Shown here one piece after another: positions 48,848 to 58,028 of a stretch of 64,000 nt of DNA. The first letter of the stretch is position 1. Every line of letters starts with the position of its first letter. The stretch is from an uncultured Opitutaceae bacterium (GTDB lineage Bacteria > Verrucomicrobiota > Verrucomicrobiia > Opitutales > Opitutaceae): the NCBI GenBank assembly GCA_937902925.1, contig CALFNN010000090.1, forward strand, positions 1 to 64,000, in the 5' to 3' direction. Made by a program: the position numbers and the translations under genes. The notes beneath the pieces were generated by a model. That model was given only the letters and a program-made list of their open reading frames with translations, was not told where the DNA came from and searched no databases.

Positions 48848-49888
48848 GTGAGAACATTCCGTCGAGCCGGCCTGACCGCGCTATTTGCCGTTGCGGCGGC
48901 GCTCCATGCCGCTGAACCCGCGCTGGATCCCGGGTATGAGTCGGTCCGGCAAGTCGCGGAGTCCGGACGATTCGAACATACGCTCCGCCTGCTCGACCTT
49001 CACCTCGTCGACTATCCCGAGGATGACCGGCTCCGCGAGCTCCGCGCCCGGATGGTGGAGAAGCTCGCCGAGGCCAAGGACGATCCCACGCTGCTCCGCT
49101 CGACCGCGGAGCCGCCGCCGGCCATCGCCAACCGCGTCGCCGAACCCGGCCGCAATTTCACCACGGGAACCGCCGAGGTCCCCATGATCTGGATCGCCCC
49201 CGGCACCTTTTTCATGAGCGACCCGCTGGGCAGCGACGACGACACCTGGGTCACGCTCTCGCGCGGCTATTGGCTCGGTCGCACCGAAGTGACGCAGGAA
49301 CAATGGCAGGCGGTCATGGAGAATCTGCCCTCGCCCAGCTTTTTCCGGGGATCGGACCGGCCCGTGGACCGGGTTTCGTGGACCAGTGCGATGGAGTTCT
49401 GCCGCAAGGTCACGGAGCGCGAACGCGCCGCCGGGCGCGTGCCGGCCGGCTACGAATACACGCTGCCCACCGAGGCCCAATGGGAATATGCCTGCCGTGC
49501 CGGAACGACCGGACCCTTCGCCGGCGAGCTCGCTGCGATGGCGTGGTTTGGCGCCAACAGCGACAAGCAAACCCATCCCGTGGCGCAAAAACAGCCCAAC
49601 GCCTGGGGGCTTTACGACATGCACGGCAATGTCGCGGAGTGGTGCGCCGACGGCTACGGCGGCTACCCCGGCGGCCACGTGACCGATCCCATCAACGCCT
49701 ATGACGGACCGGCGGCGGCCATGACGCGCATCGTGCGCGGCGGCGCCTTCAACGCCACCGTCGGCGAATGCCGCTCCGCGATGCGCTACCGCTATATGAT
49801 GAGTTACGCCATGGCGGGAGTGGGATTTCGCCTCGCCCTCGCCCCGGTGGTCAGCGTATTGGCGGCGGCCAATTCAGCGGGGAAGTGA
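48848..49888 (+). CDS. exported SUMF1-like (FGE-sulfatase-fold) protein, copy 1
   Basis: A 346-residue protein with signal peptide (GLTALFAVAAALHAA), a helical linker of about 90 residues with a TPR-like look (ESVRQVAESGRFEHTLRLLD) and a SUMF1/FGE-type domain: MIWIAPGTFFMSDPLG, YTLPTEAQWEYACRAGTTGP, YDMHGNVAEWCADGYGGYPG and RIVRGGAFNATVGECRSAMR. True formylglycine-generating enzymes have two catalytic cysteines near the last motif; only one is present, so catalysis is doubtful. It is divergent from kinase copy 1. GTG 48848 gives the signal peptide. Confidence 0.82.
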   Translation: MRTFRRAGLTALFAVAAALHAAEPALDPGYESVRQVAESGRFEHTLRLLDLHLVDYPEDDRLRELRARMVEKLAEAKDDPTLLRSTAEPPPAIANRVAEPGRNFTTGTAEVPMIWIAPGTFFMSDPLGSDDDTWVTLSRGYWLGRTEVTQEQWQAVMENLPSPSFFRGSDRPVDRVSWTSAMEFCRKVTERERAAGRVPAGYEYTLPTEAQWEYACRAGTTGPFAGELAAMAWFGANSDKQTHPVAQKQPNAWGLYDMHGNVAEWCADGYGGYPGGHVTDPINAYDGPAAAMTRIVRGGAFNATVGECRSAMRYRYMMSYAMAGVGFRLALAPVVSVLAAANSAGK

Positions 49889-49920
49889 CGCCTCCGGCTT
49901 CCGCCTCGTCCTCACGCCGT

Positions 49921-52659
49921 TCACCGGGTTCCAGCTGGTGGAACCGTCAGACGCAGGGTCGCTGTGACCCAGCCATTGGCGTGCGCAACGGCGAAGGTGT
50001 GCGAGCGCGGGTAGTAGCGGGCGAGCCGCTCGCGCAGGTTGTCGAGGCCGATGCCGAGGGAGGCGACGCGCTTTTTCTCCGCGGGCTCGACCCATTCGCC
50101 GGTGTTGGCCACCTCGAGGACGAGCGCGCCATCGCGATCGCGGCGGGCGGCGAGGCGGAGGCCCACGCGATCGGGGCTGGTGGCGCGGCCGTATTTGAGC
50201 GCGTTTTCCACGAGCGGCAGGAGCAGGAAGTGCGGGAGCCGCTCGCGGTCGAGGGCGGGATCGGCGGAGATTTCGACATCGAGCAAATCGCCCCAGCGCG
50301 ACAACTCGATCTCGAGGTAGGCGCGCAGGAGCTTGAGCTCCTCGCCGAGCGTCGTCCAGTCGCGCTCGTCCGGGCGGTGCAGCGTGAGGCGGCAGAATTC
50401 GGCGAGCCGCTCGACCATCGTGCGCGGCGTCGAGCGGCCGGCGGGGAGCGCGGCACTGATCGAGGCGAGGGTGTTGAAGAGAAAATGCGGGTTGAGCTGG
50501 TAGCGGAGCACCTCGAGCCGGGCCTTTTCCTCGGCGAGGCGGGCGGAGATTTTTTCATCGAGTTCGAGTTGGTGGAGCCGGACGAGCTCGGTGTTTTTAC
50601 GCGCCAGTTCGGCAGTGCGGTCGTCGACGAGCGCTTGCAGTCGCTCCGCGCGCTGGCGCAGCGCACGGGTGCGCAGTCGCACGGCACCCGCGACCACGCC
50701 GGCGCCGGCGCCGGCGTAGCCGAGCAACGCCCACCAGGTGCGCCACCATGGCGGGAGGACGACAAACGCCACCGCCGCGGGCGCGGCGAACTGGCCGTCG
50801 GCATCGCGGGCGCGCACTTCGAAGCGGTAGCTGCCCGCGGGCAGACTGGTGAAAACGCTTTGCCGCGAGTGCGACCAGGGCGACCACTCGCGATTCTGAC
50901 CGACCAATCGCGTCTGGTAGGTGACGGAATCGGCGAGCTGGTGCCGCAGTGCGACAAAGTCGAACTTGAGCGCGGTGTGCTCCGGCGCGAGGCGGTCCCG
51001 TTCGTGAACCCCCGTCGTGGTCAGCAGGACCGCAAAGGGCACGGGTGCGGAAAACCCGCGCGCCAGATCCACGCGCACCAGGCCCTTCGCGCCGCAAACC
51101 CAAAGCACCTCTCCCGCGCTGCCGTTCTCCACGCGCATCCGCGCGATCGCACCGGCGCTGTCGTTCACCCACGGCGGCAGCGGAATCCGCGCGCCGTCCG
51201 GCGCCGCCGGTTTTTCCGGGAAAAATTCGGCGGCGTCGCGCACCGGGCCCTCATCCCGCCAGCCCGCGGCCGTGTGGCGGATCGATTGGAGGCCGTGCCC
51301 CGTGCCGATCAGAACGCGGTCCGGATCGTGCGGTGAACGTTGCAAGCTCGCGCCGCCCGGGGGCAGCTTCGCGACCGGCGCGAAGCCCGCGGCGGTTTGG
51401 GCAAAAACATCCGTGTAACCCAGGGCCAGCAGCCCGCCGGGATGCGACAGCAGCGCGGACGCCGGATAATTGAGCACGCGTTCGAAATGCGCGCAGCGCC
51501 CATCGCGATCGTCGCTGGCGGTGAGTCGATAGACGCCCTCGGCCGTCGCGGCGTAGAGCGCGCCTTCGTGCCGCGCCACGTCGGCCACGGCGCCCTGGCC
51601 CAGCCCGTTGACGATGTCGAAGACGGTCACGGGCGAAGGCCACTCCAGCCGGAACATGCCGGTCTCGCTCGCGATCCAGAGGCCGCCCTCGCGGTCACAG
51701 AAAAAACTGCGGAGCGTGTTGACGTAAAGTCCGACCGACTGGTCGATCGGGCCCAGATAACGGCCGGCGGCATCGAAGCGCATGCCGCCGTCGCCGCTGG
51801 GCGAAGTGAACGCCACGACGGACGAGCCGTCGCCCAAACGCCGGGCGCAGAGGATCGTTTTGCCCGCCAGCCAGCGGTTGGCCTCGAGCGCCAAGGGGCG
51901 CACGCCGTCCGCGCCGAGTTGGAAGAATCCCCGGTCGGCCGTCAGGAGCACCAGGTCGCCCGCGGGACCGGCCTCGATGAAGATGATCCGGGTTTGCCGG
52001 AAAATCGGATCGTCGCTGACCGCTTCGAGCCGGTCGTTCGCCAGCCGGCACAGCGGACGATCAGGCGCGGTGACATAAACGGCATCGCCGACCCGGTGCA
52101 GCCGCGACCCGTGGGAATAAGCGGGCGTGCGGCACGGCACCACGGTGAAATGTCCGTCGCGCCAGATCAGGATTTTTTCCTCGTCGGCAAAATAGACCGC
52201 GTGGCCCACCGCCAGCACATCGAAAATATCGTCGTAGCCGGTCGCGGTGGGCGGCAGGCGGTCGGCGAGCGAAACGAATTTGCAATCGGGCCCCGCGCCG
52301 CGGAGATATCCGATCACACTGGCGCCACCCAGGTAGATCGTGCCGTCGGCGGTGACGGCAAATTTTCTCGCCCCCGCGGATTCGGTCGGAAGCGGGATGA
52401 CCGGCCAGTTCGCGCCATCGTAAAAACGAACCAGCGGGCCGTTGGCGATGTAGATGAACCCGGCCGGGTCCTGGGTCGCATCCTGGCAGAGGGGCCCGAT
52501 TTTACTCCTGCCCGGCGGAAAATCGCGCAGGACCGGATGGCCGAGTTCATTCGGGGCGGCCGACGCGGGCCGGCCCGCGATCGCGGCGAGCACCACGAAG
52601 AGGCCCATCGCCCAACGACAGGATGCGGCTGAAAGAAATCCGGTTGGGGGCCGCCGCAT
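49921..52659 (-). CDS. propeller-sensor histidine kinase (LytS-type), copy 2
   Basis: A 912-residue paralogue of the kinase at 45.6 kb with the same order: signal peptide (LFVVLAAIAGRPASA), propeller blades (GFIYIANGPLVRFYDGANWP), Y_Y_Y domain (YQTRLVGQNREWSPWSHSRQ), one membrane helix, coiled-coil, His_kinase with QLNPHFLFNTL and a C-terminal ATPase domain. Its sensor lacks a stretch of about 100 residues that copy 1 has before the Y_Y_Y domain. No response regulator follows, so it may share the single LytTR protein. ATG 52659 is used; an in-frame extension to 53025 would run across the divergent SUMF1 gene. Confidence 0.9.
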   Translation of the reverse strand: MRRPPTGFLSAASCRWAMGLFVVLAAIAGRPASAAPNELGHPVLRDFPPGRSKIGPLCQDATQDPAGFIYIANGPLVRFYDGANWPVIPLPTESAGARKFAVTADGTIYLGGASVIGYLRGAGPDCKFVSLADRLPPTATGYDDIFDVLAVGHAVYFADEEKILIWRDGHFTVVPCRTPAYSHGSRLHRVGDAVYVTAPDRPLCRLANDRLEAVSDDPIFRQTRIIFIEAGPAGDLVLLTADRGFFQLGADGVRPLALEANRWLAGKTILCARRLGDGSSVVAFTSPSGDGGMRFDAAGRYLGPIDQSVGLYVNTLRSFFCDREGGLWIASETGMFRLEWPSPVTVFDIVNGLGQGAVADVARHEGALYAATAEGVYRLTASDDRDGRCAHFERVLNYPASALLSHPGGLLALGYTDVFAQTAAGFAPVAKLPPGGASLQRSPHDPDRVLIGTGHGLQSIRHTAAGWRDEGPVRDAAEFFPEKPAAPDGARIPLPPWVNDSAGAIARMRVENGSAGEVLWVCGAKGLVRVDLARGFSAPVPFAVLLTTTGVHERDRLAPEHTALKFDFVALRHQLADSVTYQTRLVGQNREWSPWSHSRQSVFTSLPAGSYRFEVRARDADGQFAAPAAVAFVVLPPWWRTWWALLGYAGAGAGVVAGAVRLRTRALRQRAERLQALVDDRTAELARKNTELVRLHQLELDEKISARLAEEKARLEVLRYQLNPHFLFNTLASISAALPAGRSTPRTMVERLAEFCRLTLHRPDERDWTTLGEELKLLRAYLEIELSRWGDLLDVEISADPALDRERLPHFLLLPLVENALKYGRATSPDRVGLRLAARRDRDGALVLEVANTGEWVEPAEKKRVASLGIGLDNLRERLARYYPRSHTFAVAHANGWVTATLRLTVPPAGTR
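49952..50595. repeat. 644-bp duplicated kinase-coding segment, copy 2
   Basis: The partner of 45631-46274, in the same orientation, 4321 bp away. Both borders are sharp and lie inside the coding sequences (the last 10 codons and the coiled-coil). Confidence 0.9.
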
Positions 52660-52795
52660 CGTGATGGAGGATGGTGCGCAGTTTTTTCCCCGCCGGGCGA
52701 TTTTTTTCCATGGGGATCGCGACGAGGCCGCGGGTGTCCGCGGGTCGCGCCACATCCCCGTTGCGCCGCGCGCGATAACCGACCAAACCGAATCC

Positions 52796-53647
52796 GTGAC
52801 CCGCCCCGTGCTCACGATTCTGGCCTGGCTCGCGGTAAATTCCGCGCTGGGCGCGGGCGACGGCGGGCCGCGCGCCGGGCCGGCGGAAAGTATTGGCGGC
52901 CGTCCGCAGTCCGGCAGGAATTTCACGGTGGCCGGTCCCGCGATCGCGATGATCTGGGTTGCGCCCGGCACGTTTGTGATGAGCAGCACGCACGGCGCGG
53001 GCGACGATACCGTGGTAACGCTCACGCGTGGCTATTGGCTCGGCCAGACCGAAATCACGCAGGCGCAGTGGCAGGCGGTGGTGCCAACGGTTCCCGCTCC
53101 CAGTCTCTTCAAGGGATCGGATCGTCCCGTGGAAAACGTCGATTTGGATCTGATGACAGTTTTCTGCCGCAATCTCAACGAAAGCGAGCGCCTCGCCGGC
53201 CGCCTGCCCGCGGGCTGCGAATATGCGCTGCCGACCGAGGCCCAATGGGAATACGCGTGCCGCGCCGGGACGACGGGCAGTTTTGCCGGCGAGGTCACGG
53301 CGATGGCGTGGTATGAAGCCAACAGCAACGACGAGACCCACCCCGTTGCGCAGAAGCAGCCGAACGCCTGGGGATTTTACGACATGCACGGGAATGTGCA
53401 GGAGTGGTGTGCGGATTGGTATGCCGGCTACCCGGGCGGCCGGGTGACCGATCCCACCGGCGGCACGTTGGAACAGTTCCGCGTCAGGCGCGGCGGGGCT
53501 TTCAACGGCTCGGCGGGAACCTGCCGCTCCGCCTATCGCAGCTGGGGCGCTCCCTCGGTCGGCTATGGCAACGTCGGTTTTCGGCTCGCCCTGGCGCCGC
53601 TGCGCAATCCGCTCGCAGCCGGCCAGCCGGCGGAGGGAGGGCGATAG
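52796..53647 (+). CDS. exported SUMF1-like protein, copy 2
   Basis: A 283-residue paralogue of the 48.8 kb protein without the N-terminal helical linker. A signal peptide (PVLTILAWLAVNSALGAG) leads directly to the SUMF1-type domain: MIWVAPGTFVMSSTHG, YALPTEAQWEYACRAGTTGS, YDMHGNVQEWCADWYAGYPG and RRGGAFNGSAGTCRSAYRSW. Again only one cysteine is at the catalytic loop. It is divergent from kinase copy 2, reproducing the layout of copy 1. GTG 52796 is chosen for the signal peptide; no ATG is available nearby. Confidence 0.82.
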   Translation: MTRPVLTILAWLAVNSALGAGDGGPRAGPAESIGGRPQSGRNFTVAGPAIAMIWVAPGTFVMSSTHGAGDDTVVTLTRGYWLGQTEITQAQWQAVVPTVPAPSLFKGSDRPVENVDLDLMTVFCRNLNESERLAGRLPAGCEYALPTEAQWEYACRAGTTGSFAGEVTAMAWYEANSNDETHPVAQKQPNAWGFYDMHGNVQEWCADWYAGYPGGRVTDPTGGTLEQFRVRRGGAFNGSAGTCRSAYRSWGAPSVGYGNVGFRLALAPLRNPLAAGQPAEGGR

Positions 53648-53718
53648 CGGGGCGTGCGCCACGGGGAAAATTGCAGCGTGTTTGAGTAGCGGGTGGCGCG
53701 TTCGGACGGTCGCCGGAT

Positions 53719-56700
53719 TCAGAACTTGAGCGCGTTGGTCAGGCGCCAGGTGCGCGGGGGCGAGGTCATGAAACCGCCGCCGCTGAGGCCGCCGCTGCCT
53801 TCGTTGTAGTCCTGGTTCGTGAGATTGGAGATTTGCAGGCTGGTGCTGATGGGAAAGCCACTGAGCTGCCACGGGAAGCTCGCGCCCCCATCGAACACGA
53901 CATAGTTGCCGGCCGTCACGCCGCCGTGCCGGGAGTCGGTGTTGATGTCGTTGGCGATGTTCATCACCGAGGCGTAGCGCGCGCCGAGCGTGAACGAGAG
54001 CCCGCGGAGGATGCCTTCGTTGAACGTATATTTGTTGAACAGGTTGAGGCGGTATTCGGGGACGTTCGGCAGCCGGAACGCATAGGTGAAGTAGTAGTTC
54101 ATGCTGTTGGACTGGATCTGCGCGACCGTCGCACCGGCCGGCGGATGGGCCGGATCGAAGAAGCGGGGATCGGCGATGGTCTTTGCCGTCCACAGCCATG
54201 AGCCGTTGGCGAGCAACTGCCAGTTGCGCCGCGGCGTCCAGATGATCTCGGCCTCGGAACCCTCGACCTCGCGGGTGGACGAATTCGAATACCAGCGCAC
54301 GCCGCCATTGGCGGTGCTGAAGACGCCGCCCTTGTCGGGCGCGGAGTAGTTGAGCGGCTCGTCGATCTGGCGCTGGGTGTCGTCGAGCTTTTCGTTGGTG
54401 CGGAGCAGCCGGAAAACGGAAAACGTGCCGACGAGTTGGTTGCCCCACAGCGAGGTCTTGGCGCCGAACTCGTAGTTCTGGCCTTCCTCGTTCTTGAGCG
54501 GAGTGTTGCTGCCGCCGGCCCGGATGCGGGCGATCTCGGCATCGGGATCGAGGCCGAGCGAGATGGCCTTGATCCGGACCATGTTTTCGTCGGTGAGCCC
54601 GAGGTAGCCGGTGTTCGGCAGGTAGGTCTGGCTGTAGGAGGAGTAGAGCGTGACGCCCTTCGTCAGCGCGTAGGAGACGCCGAACATCGACGAGTTGCCC
54701 TTTTTTGGCAGGTAGGTGCCGAGGTAGTAGCTGCCGGGGGCGGTGCTGATGCCGTTGGCGATCTGCTGCGCCGGGCTGAGCACGGAGCTCATGTTCTCGA
54801 AGCCGTTATACCAGGGCGGATTCGCGGAAACGCGCTGGTCGCCGTCGTATTCGTTCACGATACGATAGCCGGCAAAGAGGTTGAGCCGATCATCCAGCAG
54901 CGTCGCGAGATAGTTGAGATAGTATTCCTCCCGCTTCGGGTTGTAGCGGTCGACGAGACCGCGATCGATCGGCGTGACCCGGCGGATGTCGGGCACCGGG
55001 TGAATCGCGGGATCGTATTGCTGGAAAACCTCGGCGGGGTTCAGCGGGCGGCCGTCGCGACCGTAGAGCTGTTGCAGCGCGGTCTGTCCGCCGGCGGCAG
55101 TGCCGTTGTTGACGATGACCGACGTGACCGGAGGAAAGAGCGGGTCCGCGCTGGTGGAAACGATGCTGGCGGGAATCCCCGAGGACGGCAGCGCGACGCC
55201 CGGAATATTCGTGAAGAGAAAACCGCTGGCCCCGTAGTAGGTGAACAGGGTGTGATCGTAGATCCCGCCGAGCATGATCTTGTGTTGCACGCCGTGGGAT
55301 TCCTTCCGGAGGACGAAGTCGTATTGGTGGGTCACGGCGTCGCGCTGGTCTTCGCGGTAGCCGAGGCCGCTGAAATTGAACCGGTCGCCGTCCGCGTAGG
55401 GGACGGCCTGCGAGGTCAGGTTGTCGTAGGTGGAATTGTTCTTCGTCAGCGAATAGCGGCCGCTGAACCAGGGAGCGGGGTCGACCTCGGCCGTGAGGGT
55501 GAGGGTGCTGTCGACGTTGTCGTCGTAGGAGCCGACGCCGCGATTGTTGAACTTGCTGTCGTAGACGCGCGTGCCGTCGAGTTGGTTGTATTTGGCGCCG
55601 CGCTTGATCGACGTCCAGAGGGCCGCGGGCGGCACGTAGTTGTTGTTGGCGTCGAAGTTGGCGGGGAGGGTGTTGCCCTGGGCCACTTGGCGCACATCGG
55701 CGATCCACTGGCTGACGTTGTTGAAGATGCGGGCCCGGTAGGCGTTGGCGTCGGCGACGCCCGCGGCGGCGATGAGCGCGGCGGAAGGATTCTTGTAATC
55801 GGCGAACCACTGGTCGGGGTAGATCCACCCCTGGCCATCGCTGTTCTGGCGCTCCCTGACGTATTCGAAACCGGCCTTGAGCCGGACCTTGCCGCTCTCG
55901 AAGGGAATGAGCGTCAGGCTGGGCGCCGCGGTGAAGGATTTTTTGAACTCGAAGCGCTGGCTGCCGATGTCGTCGTCCCACGCGCCGACCAAGCGGAACG
56001 CCGCGCGCGGGGACAACACGGCGTTGTGGTCCAGCGTCACGCGCTCGCCGCCCATGCGCTGCGCGTTCCCGCCGTAGCTGTAGCTGATCGTCGTCGGCCG
56101 CCGCACGAACTCCGGCTGCTTGGTCACGTAGTTGATCACGCCGCCCGGAAATCCCTGGCCGAAAAAGACCGCGGCGGGACCCTTGATCACCTCGACGCGA
56201 TCCACGGTGTCCAGGTTGTAATACGAAAAACGATTGAGCCCGTCGCGCAGCCGGGCGCTGACCGGAAAACCGCGCAGGGTGAACGTGCCGGACGGCGTGG
56301 CGCTGTTGCCGGGCGGCTTCACGCCGAGCCGCGTGTCGCCGGCGGCCGATCCCATGTAGCGGAGCACGTCCTGGATCTCGCGCATGCCGGTGTCCGCGAT
56401 GAAATCCTCGCTCAGGACGGAGATGTTCAACGGGATCTTCTGCACTTCCATGTCGATCCGGGTCGCCGTCGCCGAGTTCGTCTTCAGGTAACCGAGGTCG
56501 TTGTCCGTCTTCACCTCGAACGGCGACAGCACCTGGACCGCCGCGTCGGACGGTGTCGCGGCAGCCGCGGGTGCGACCGTCGCGGTGGCGGGCGGTGCAA
56601 TGACCGCGGGCTTAGCCCTGGAGGTGGCGGCGACGAGGGCCTCGAGTTCGGCGACCCGCTGGCGCAGGGCGGCGTTTTCCTCGCGGAGCGTGCGGAGTTC

Positions 56701-56814
56701 CGCCTCCGTCGTGTCGGCCCGACCGGGCGGCGCAACGCAGGCCACCGCCAGGCAGAGGCCGAGGTATCGGCTGATGCGATCGAAAGAAAACGACGAGAGG
56801 CGTGGGAAGTTCAT
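53719..56814 (-). CDS. TonB-dependent siderophore-type receptor
   Basis: A 1031-residue outer-membrane receptor. After the signal peptide there is an unusual periplasmic coiled-coil (EAELRTLREENAALRQRVAE, about residues 36-62) and an Ala/Pro linker, then the TonB box region VQVLSPFEVKTDND, a plug of the FhuA/FpvA type (IPLNISVLSEDFIADTGMRE; VIKGPAAVFFGQGFPGGVIN) and the barrel, ending in TNALKF. This coiled-coil-plus-plug layout is common in Opitutaceae receptors. The substrate cannot be told. No Fur box is evident upstream. Confidence 0.92.
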   Translation of the reverse strand: MNFPRLSSFSFDRISRYLGLCLAVACVAPPGRADTTEAELRTLREENAALRQRVAELEALVAATSRAKPAVIAPPATATVAPAAAATPSDAAVQVLSPFEVKTDNDLGYLKTNSATATRIDMEVQKIPLNISVLSEDFIADTGMREIQDVLRYMGSAAGDTRLGVKPPGNSATPSGTFTLRGFPVSARLRDGLNRFSYYNLDTVDRVEVIKGPAAVFFGQGFPGGVINYVTKQPEFVRRPTTISYSYGGNAQRMGGERVTLDHNAVLSPRAAFRLVGAWDDDIGSQRFEFKKSFTAAPSLTLIPFESGKVRLKAGFEYVRERQNSDGQGWIYPDQWFADYKNPSAALIAAAGVADANAYRARIFNNVSQWIADVRQVAQGNTLPANFDANNNYVPPAALWTSIKRGAKYNQLDGTRVYDSKFNNRGVGSYDDNVDSTLTLTAEVDPAPWFSGRYSLTKNNSTYDNLTSQAVPYADGDRFNFSGLGYREDQRDAVTHQYDFVLRKESHGVQHKIMLGGIYDHTLFTYYGASGFLFTNIPGVALPSSGIPASIVSTSADPLFPPVTSVIVNNGTAAGGQTALQQLYGRDGRPLNPAEVFQQYDPAIHPVPDIRRVTPIDRGLVDRYNPKREEYYLNYLATLLDDRLNLFAGYRIVNEYDGDQRVSANPPWYNGFENMSSVLSPAQQIANGISTAPGSYYLGTYLPKKGNSSMFGVSYALTKGVTLYSSYSQTYLPNTGYLGLTDENMVRIKAISLGLDPDAEIARIRAGGSNTPLKNEEGQNYEFGAKTSLWGNQLVGTFSVFRLLRTNEKLDDTQRQIDEPLNYSAPDKGGVFSTANGGVRWYSNSSTREVEGSEAEIIWTPRRNWQLLANGSWLWTAKTIADPRFFDPAHPPAGATVAQIQSNSMNYYFTYAFRLPNVPEYRLNLFNKYTFNEGILRGLSFTLGARYASVMNIANDINTDSRHGGVTAGNYVVFDGGASFPWQLSGFPISTSLQISNLTNQDYNEGSGGLSGGGFMTSPPRTWRLTNALKF

Positions 56815-56932
56815 GGGAAAGCAGTCGGCGCGGCTAAACCGCATGGAAACGCAGAAGCGCCAGCGAATCGAAGCAGGTCTGACGCCGCCGCGTGTTCGGA
56901 AGGCGGATGAGTTTAAAAGAGGAACGAAGAAA

Positions 56933-57757
56933 TTACACCGGCGAGGCGTCGCGCCGGGCGCGGGCGGCGACGCGGTCGAAATGCCAGCGCAGGAGCGGCG
57001 CGAGCAGGCTGTGCCACCACGCGAGCGCGGTCAGCGGGAGGCCGGGGGTGACGGAGAATTTTCCCCGGGCCAGCCCGTCGAGCGTCACGCGCGCGACGTC
57101 GTCGGCCGACCACAAACCGCCGGCGGCGGTCAGCGCCCTGGTCTCGATCGGTTTCGTGCGGTTTTCCTCCGCGAGCTGCGGCGTGTCGGTGTCCGGCGGA
57201 TAGACAACGGTGACGCGGACGCCGGTGGACTTGAGCTCGGCGCGGAGCGATTCCGCCAGTCCGCGCAACGCGAACTTGGCCGGCGCGTAGGCCGTGTAGC
57301 CGAACAGTCCCACGAGCCCCGCGCCCGAGGAAATCAAAACAACGGCGCCGCGGCCGCGCGCTTTCATGCCGGGGACCACCGCCTGCACCAGATAGAGCGT
57401 GCCGAAATAATTCACGGCCATCGTGCGCTCGAAAACCTCCGTGGGCAGTTCCGTGAAATAGCCGGGGCGGGCGATGCCGGCCGAGGCGATGAGCACGTCG
57501 ACGGGCCCGTGGATTTTTTCGGCGGCGGCCAGTGCGGCGAGAGCGGCGGACTGGCGGGCGACGTCGGCCGTCGCGGTGCAGACGGGCGCCGCTGCGGGCG
57601 ACAGTCGTTGGATTTCATCCCGCGCCGCGGCAAGCCGGGCCGGATCGCGCGCCACCAGGGAGACGCGCGCGCCCTGCGCTGCGGCCTGCCGGGCGAGGGC
57701 AAGGCCGATGCCACTGGAGCCGCCGGTGATGAGAACGTGCTGGTTGCGAAGTTGCAT
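56933..57757 (-). CDS. short-chain dehydrogenase resembling 3-ketodihydrosphingosine reductase
   Basis: A 274-residue SDR with nucleotide motif TGGSSGIG (residues 10-17), Ser in VLISSGAG and the catalytic pair YTAYAPAK. The region VVYPPDTDTPQLAEENRTKP followed by IETRAL closely matches the eukaryotic 3-ketodihydrosphingosine reductase (KDSR/TSC10) signature, as does SAGIARPGYF..LPTEVFERTMAVNYFGTLY. The predicted reaction is NADPH reduction of 3-ketosphinganine or a similar lipid ketone. The C-terminus is hydrophobic and basic, which suits membrane association. No other sphingolipid gene is in the window, so the substrate is inferred from signature residues only. ATG 57757 gives the standard SDR N-terminus. 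Confidence 0.85.
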   Translation of the reverse strand: MQLRNQHVLITGGSSGIGLALARQAAAQGARVSLVARDPARLAAARDEIQRLSPAAAPVCTATADVARQSAALAALAAAEKIHGPVDVLIASAGIARPGYFTELPTEVFERTMAVNYFGTLYLVQAVVPGMKARGRGAVVLISSGAGLVGLFGYTAYAPAKFALRGLAESLRAELKSTGVRVTVVYPPDTDTPQLAEENRTKPIETRALTAAGGLWSADDVARVTLDGLARGKFSVTPGLPLTALAWWHSLLAPLLRWHFDRVAARARRDASPV

Positions 57758-58028
57758 GAACGGAGGCCGGGCCGCCGGAGGCCGGAGAGTTGGCGAGGAG
57801 GCGGAGCGTGGCAATCTTCGAGGGCGGGCGCGATTTTCGCCTGCAAACGATGCCGATCGGCCGCCTGGGCCGGGATTGGCCGACGGACGCGAGCGACACG
57901 GCCTTGCGCGGGGGAACCGCCCCCGCCGTCGGCGGTCGGTCGGCGGGCTCGTCGCGCCGGTGCGCGTCGTGCAGGGGCGCACCGGATCGCGGCGAAAATG
58001 TTCCAGCGCGACCCTCAGGGAAAATCTC

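Noticed and set aside
52454-52795. Upstream extension of SUMF1-like copy 2 from 52454, and of kinase copy 2 to 53025
   Set aside because: Both extensions overlap the divergent gene and have no homologous content; the signal peptides fix the starts at 52796 and 52659.
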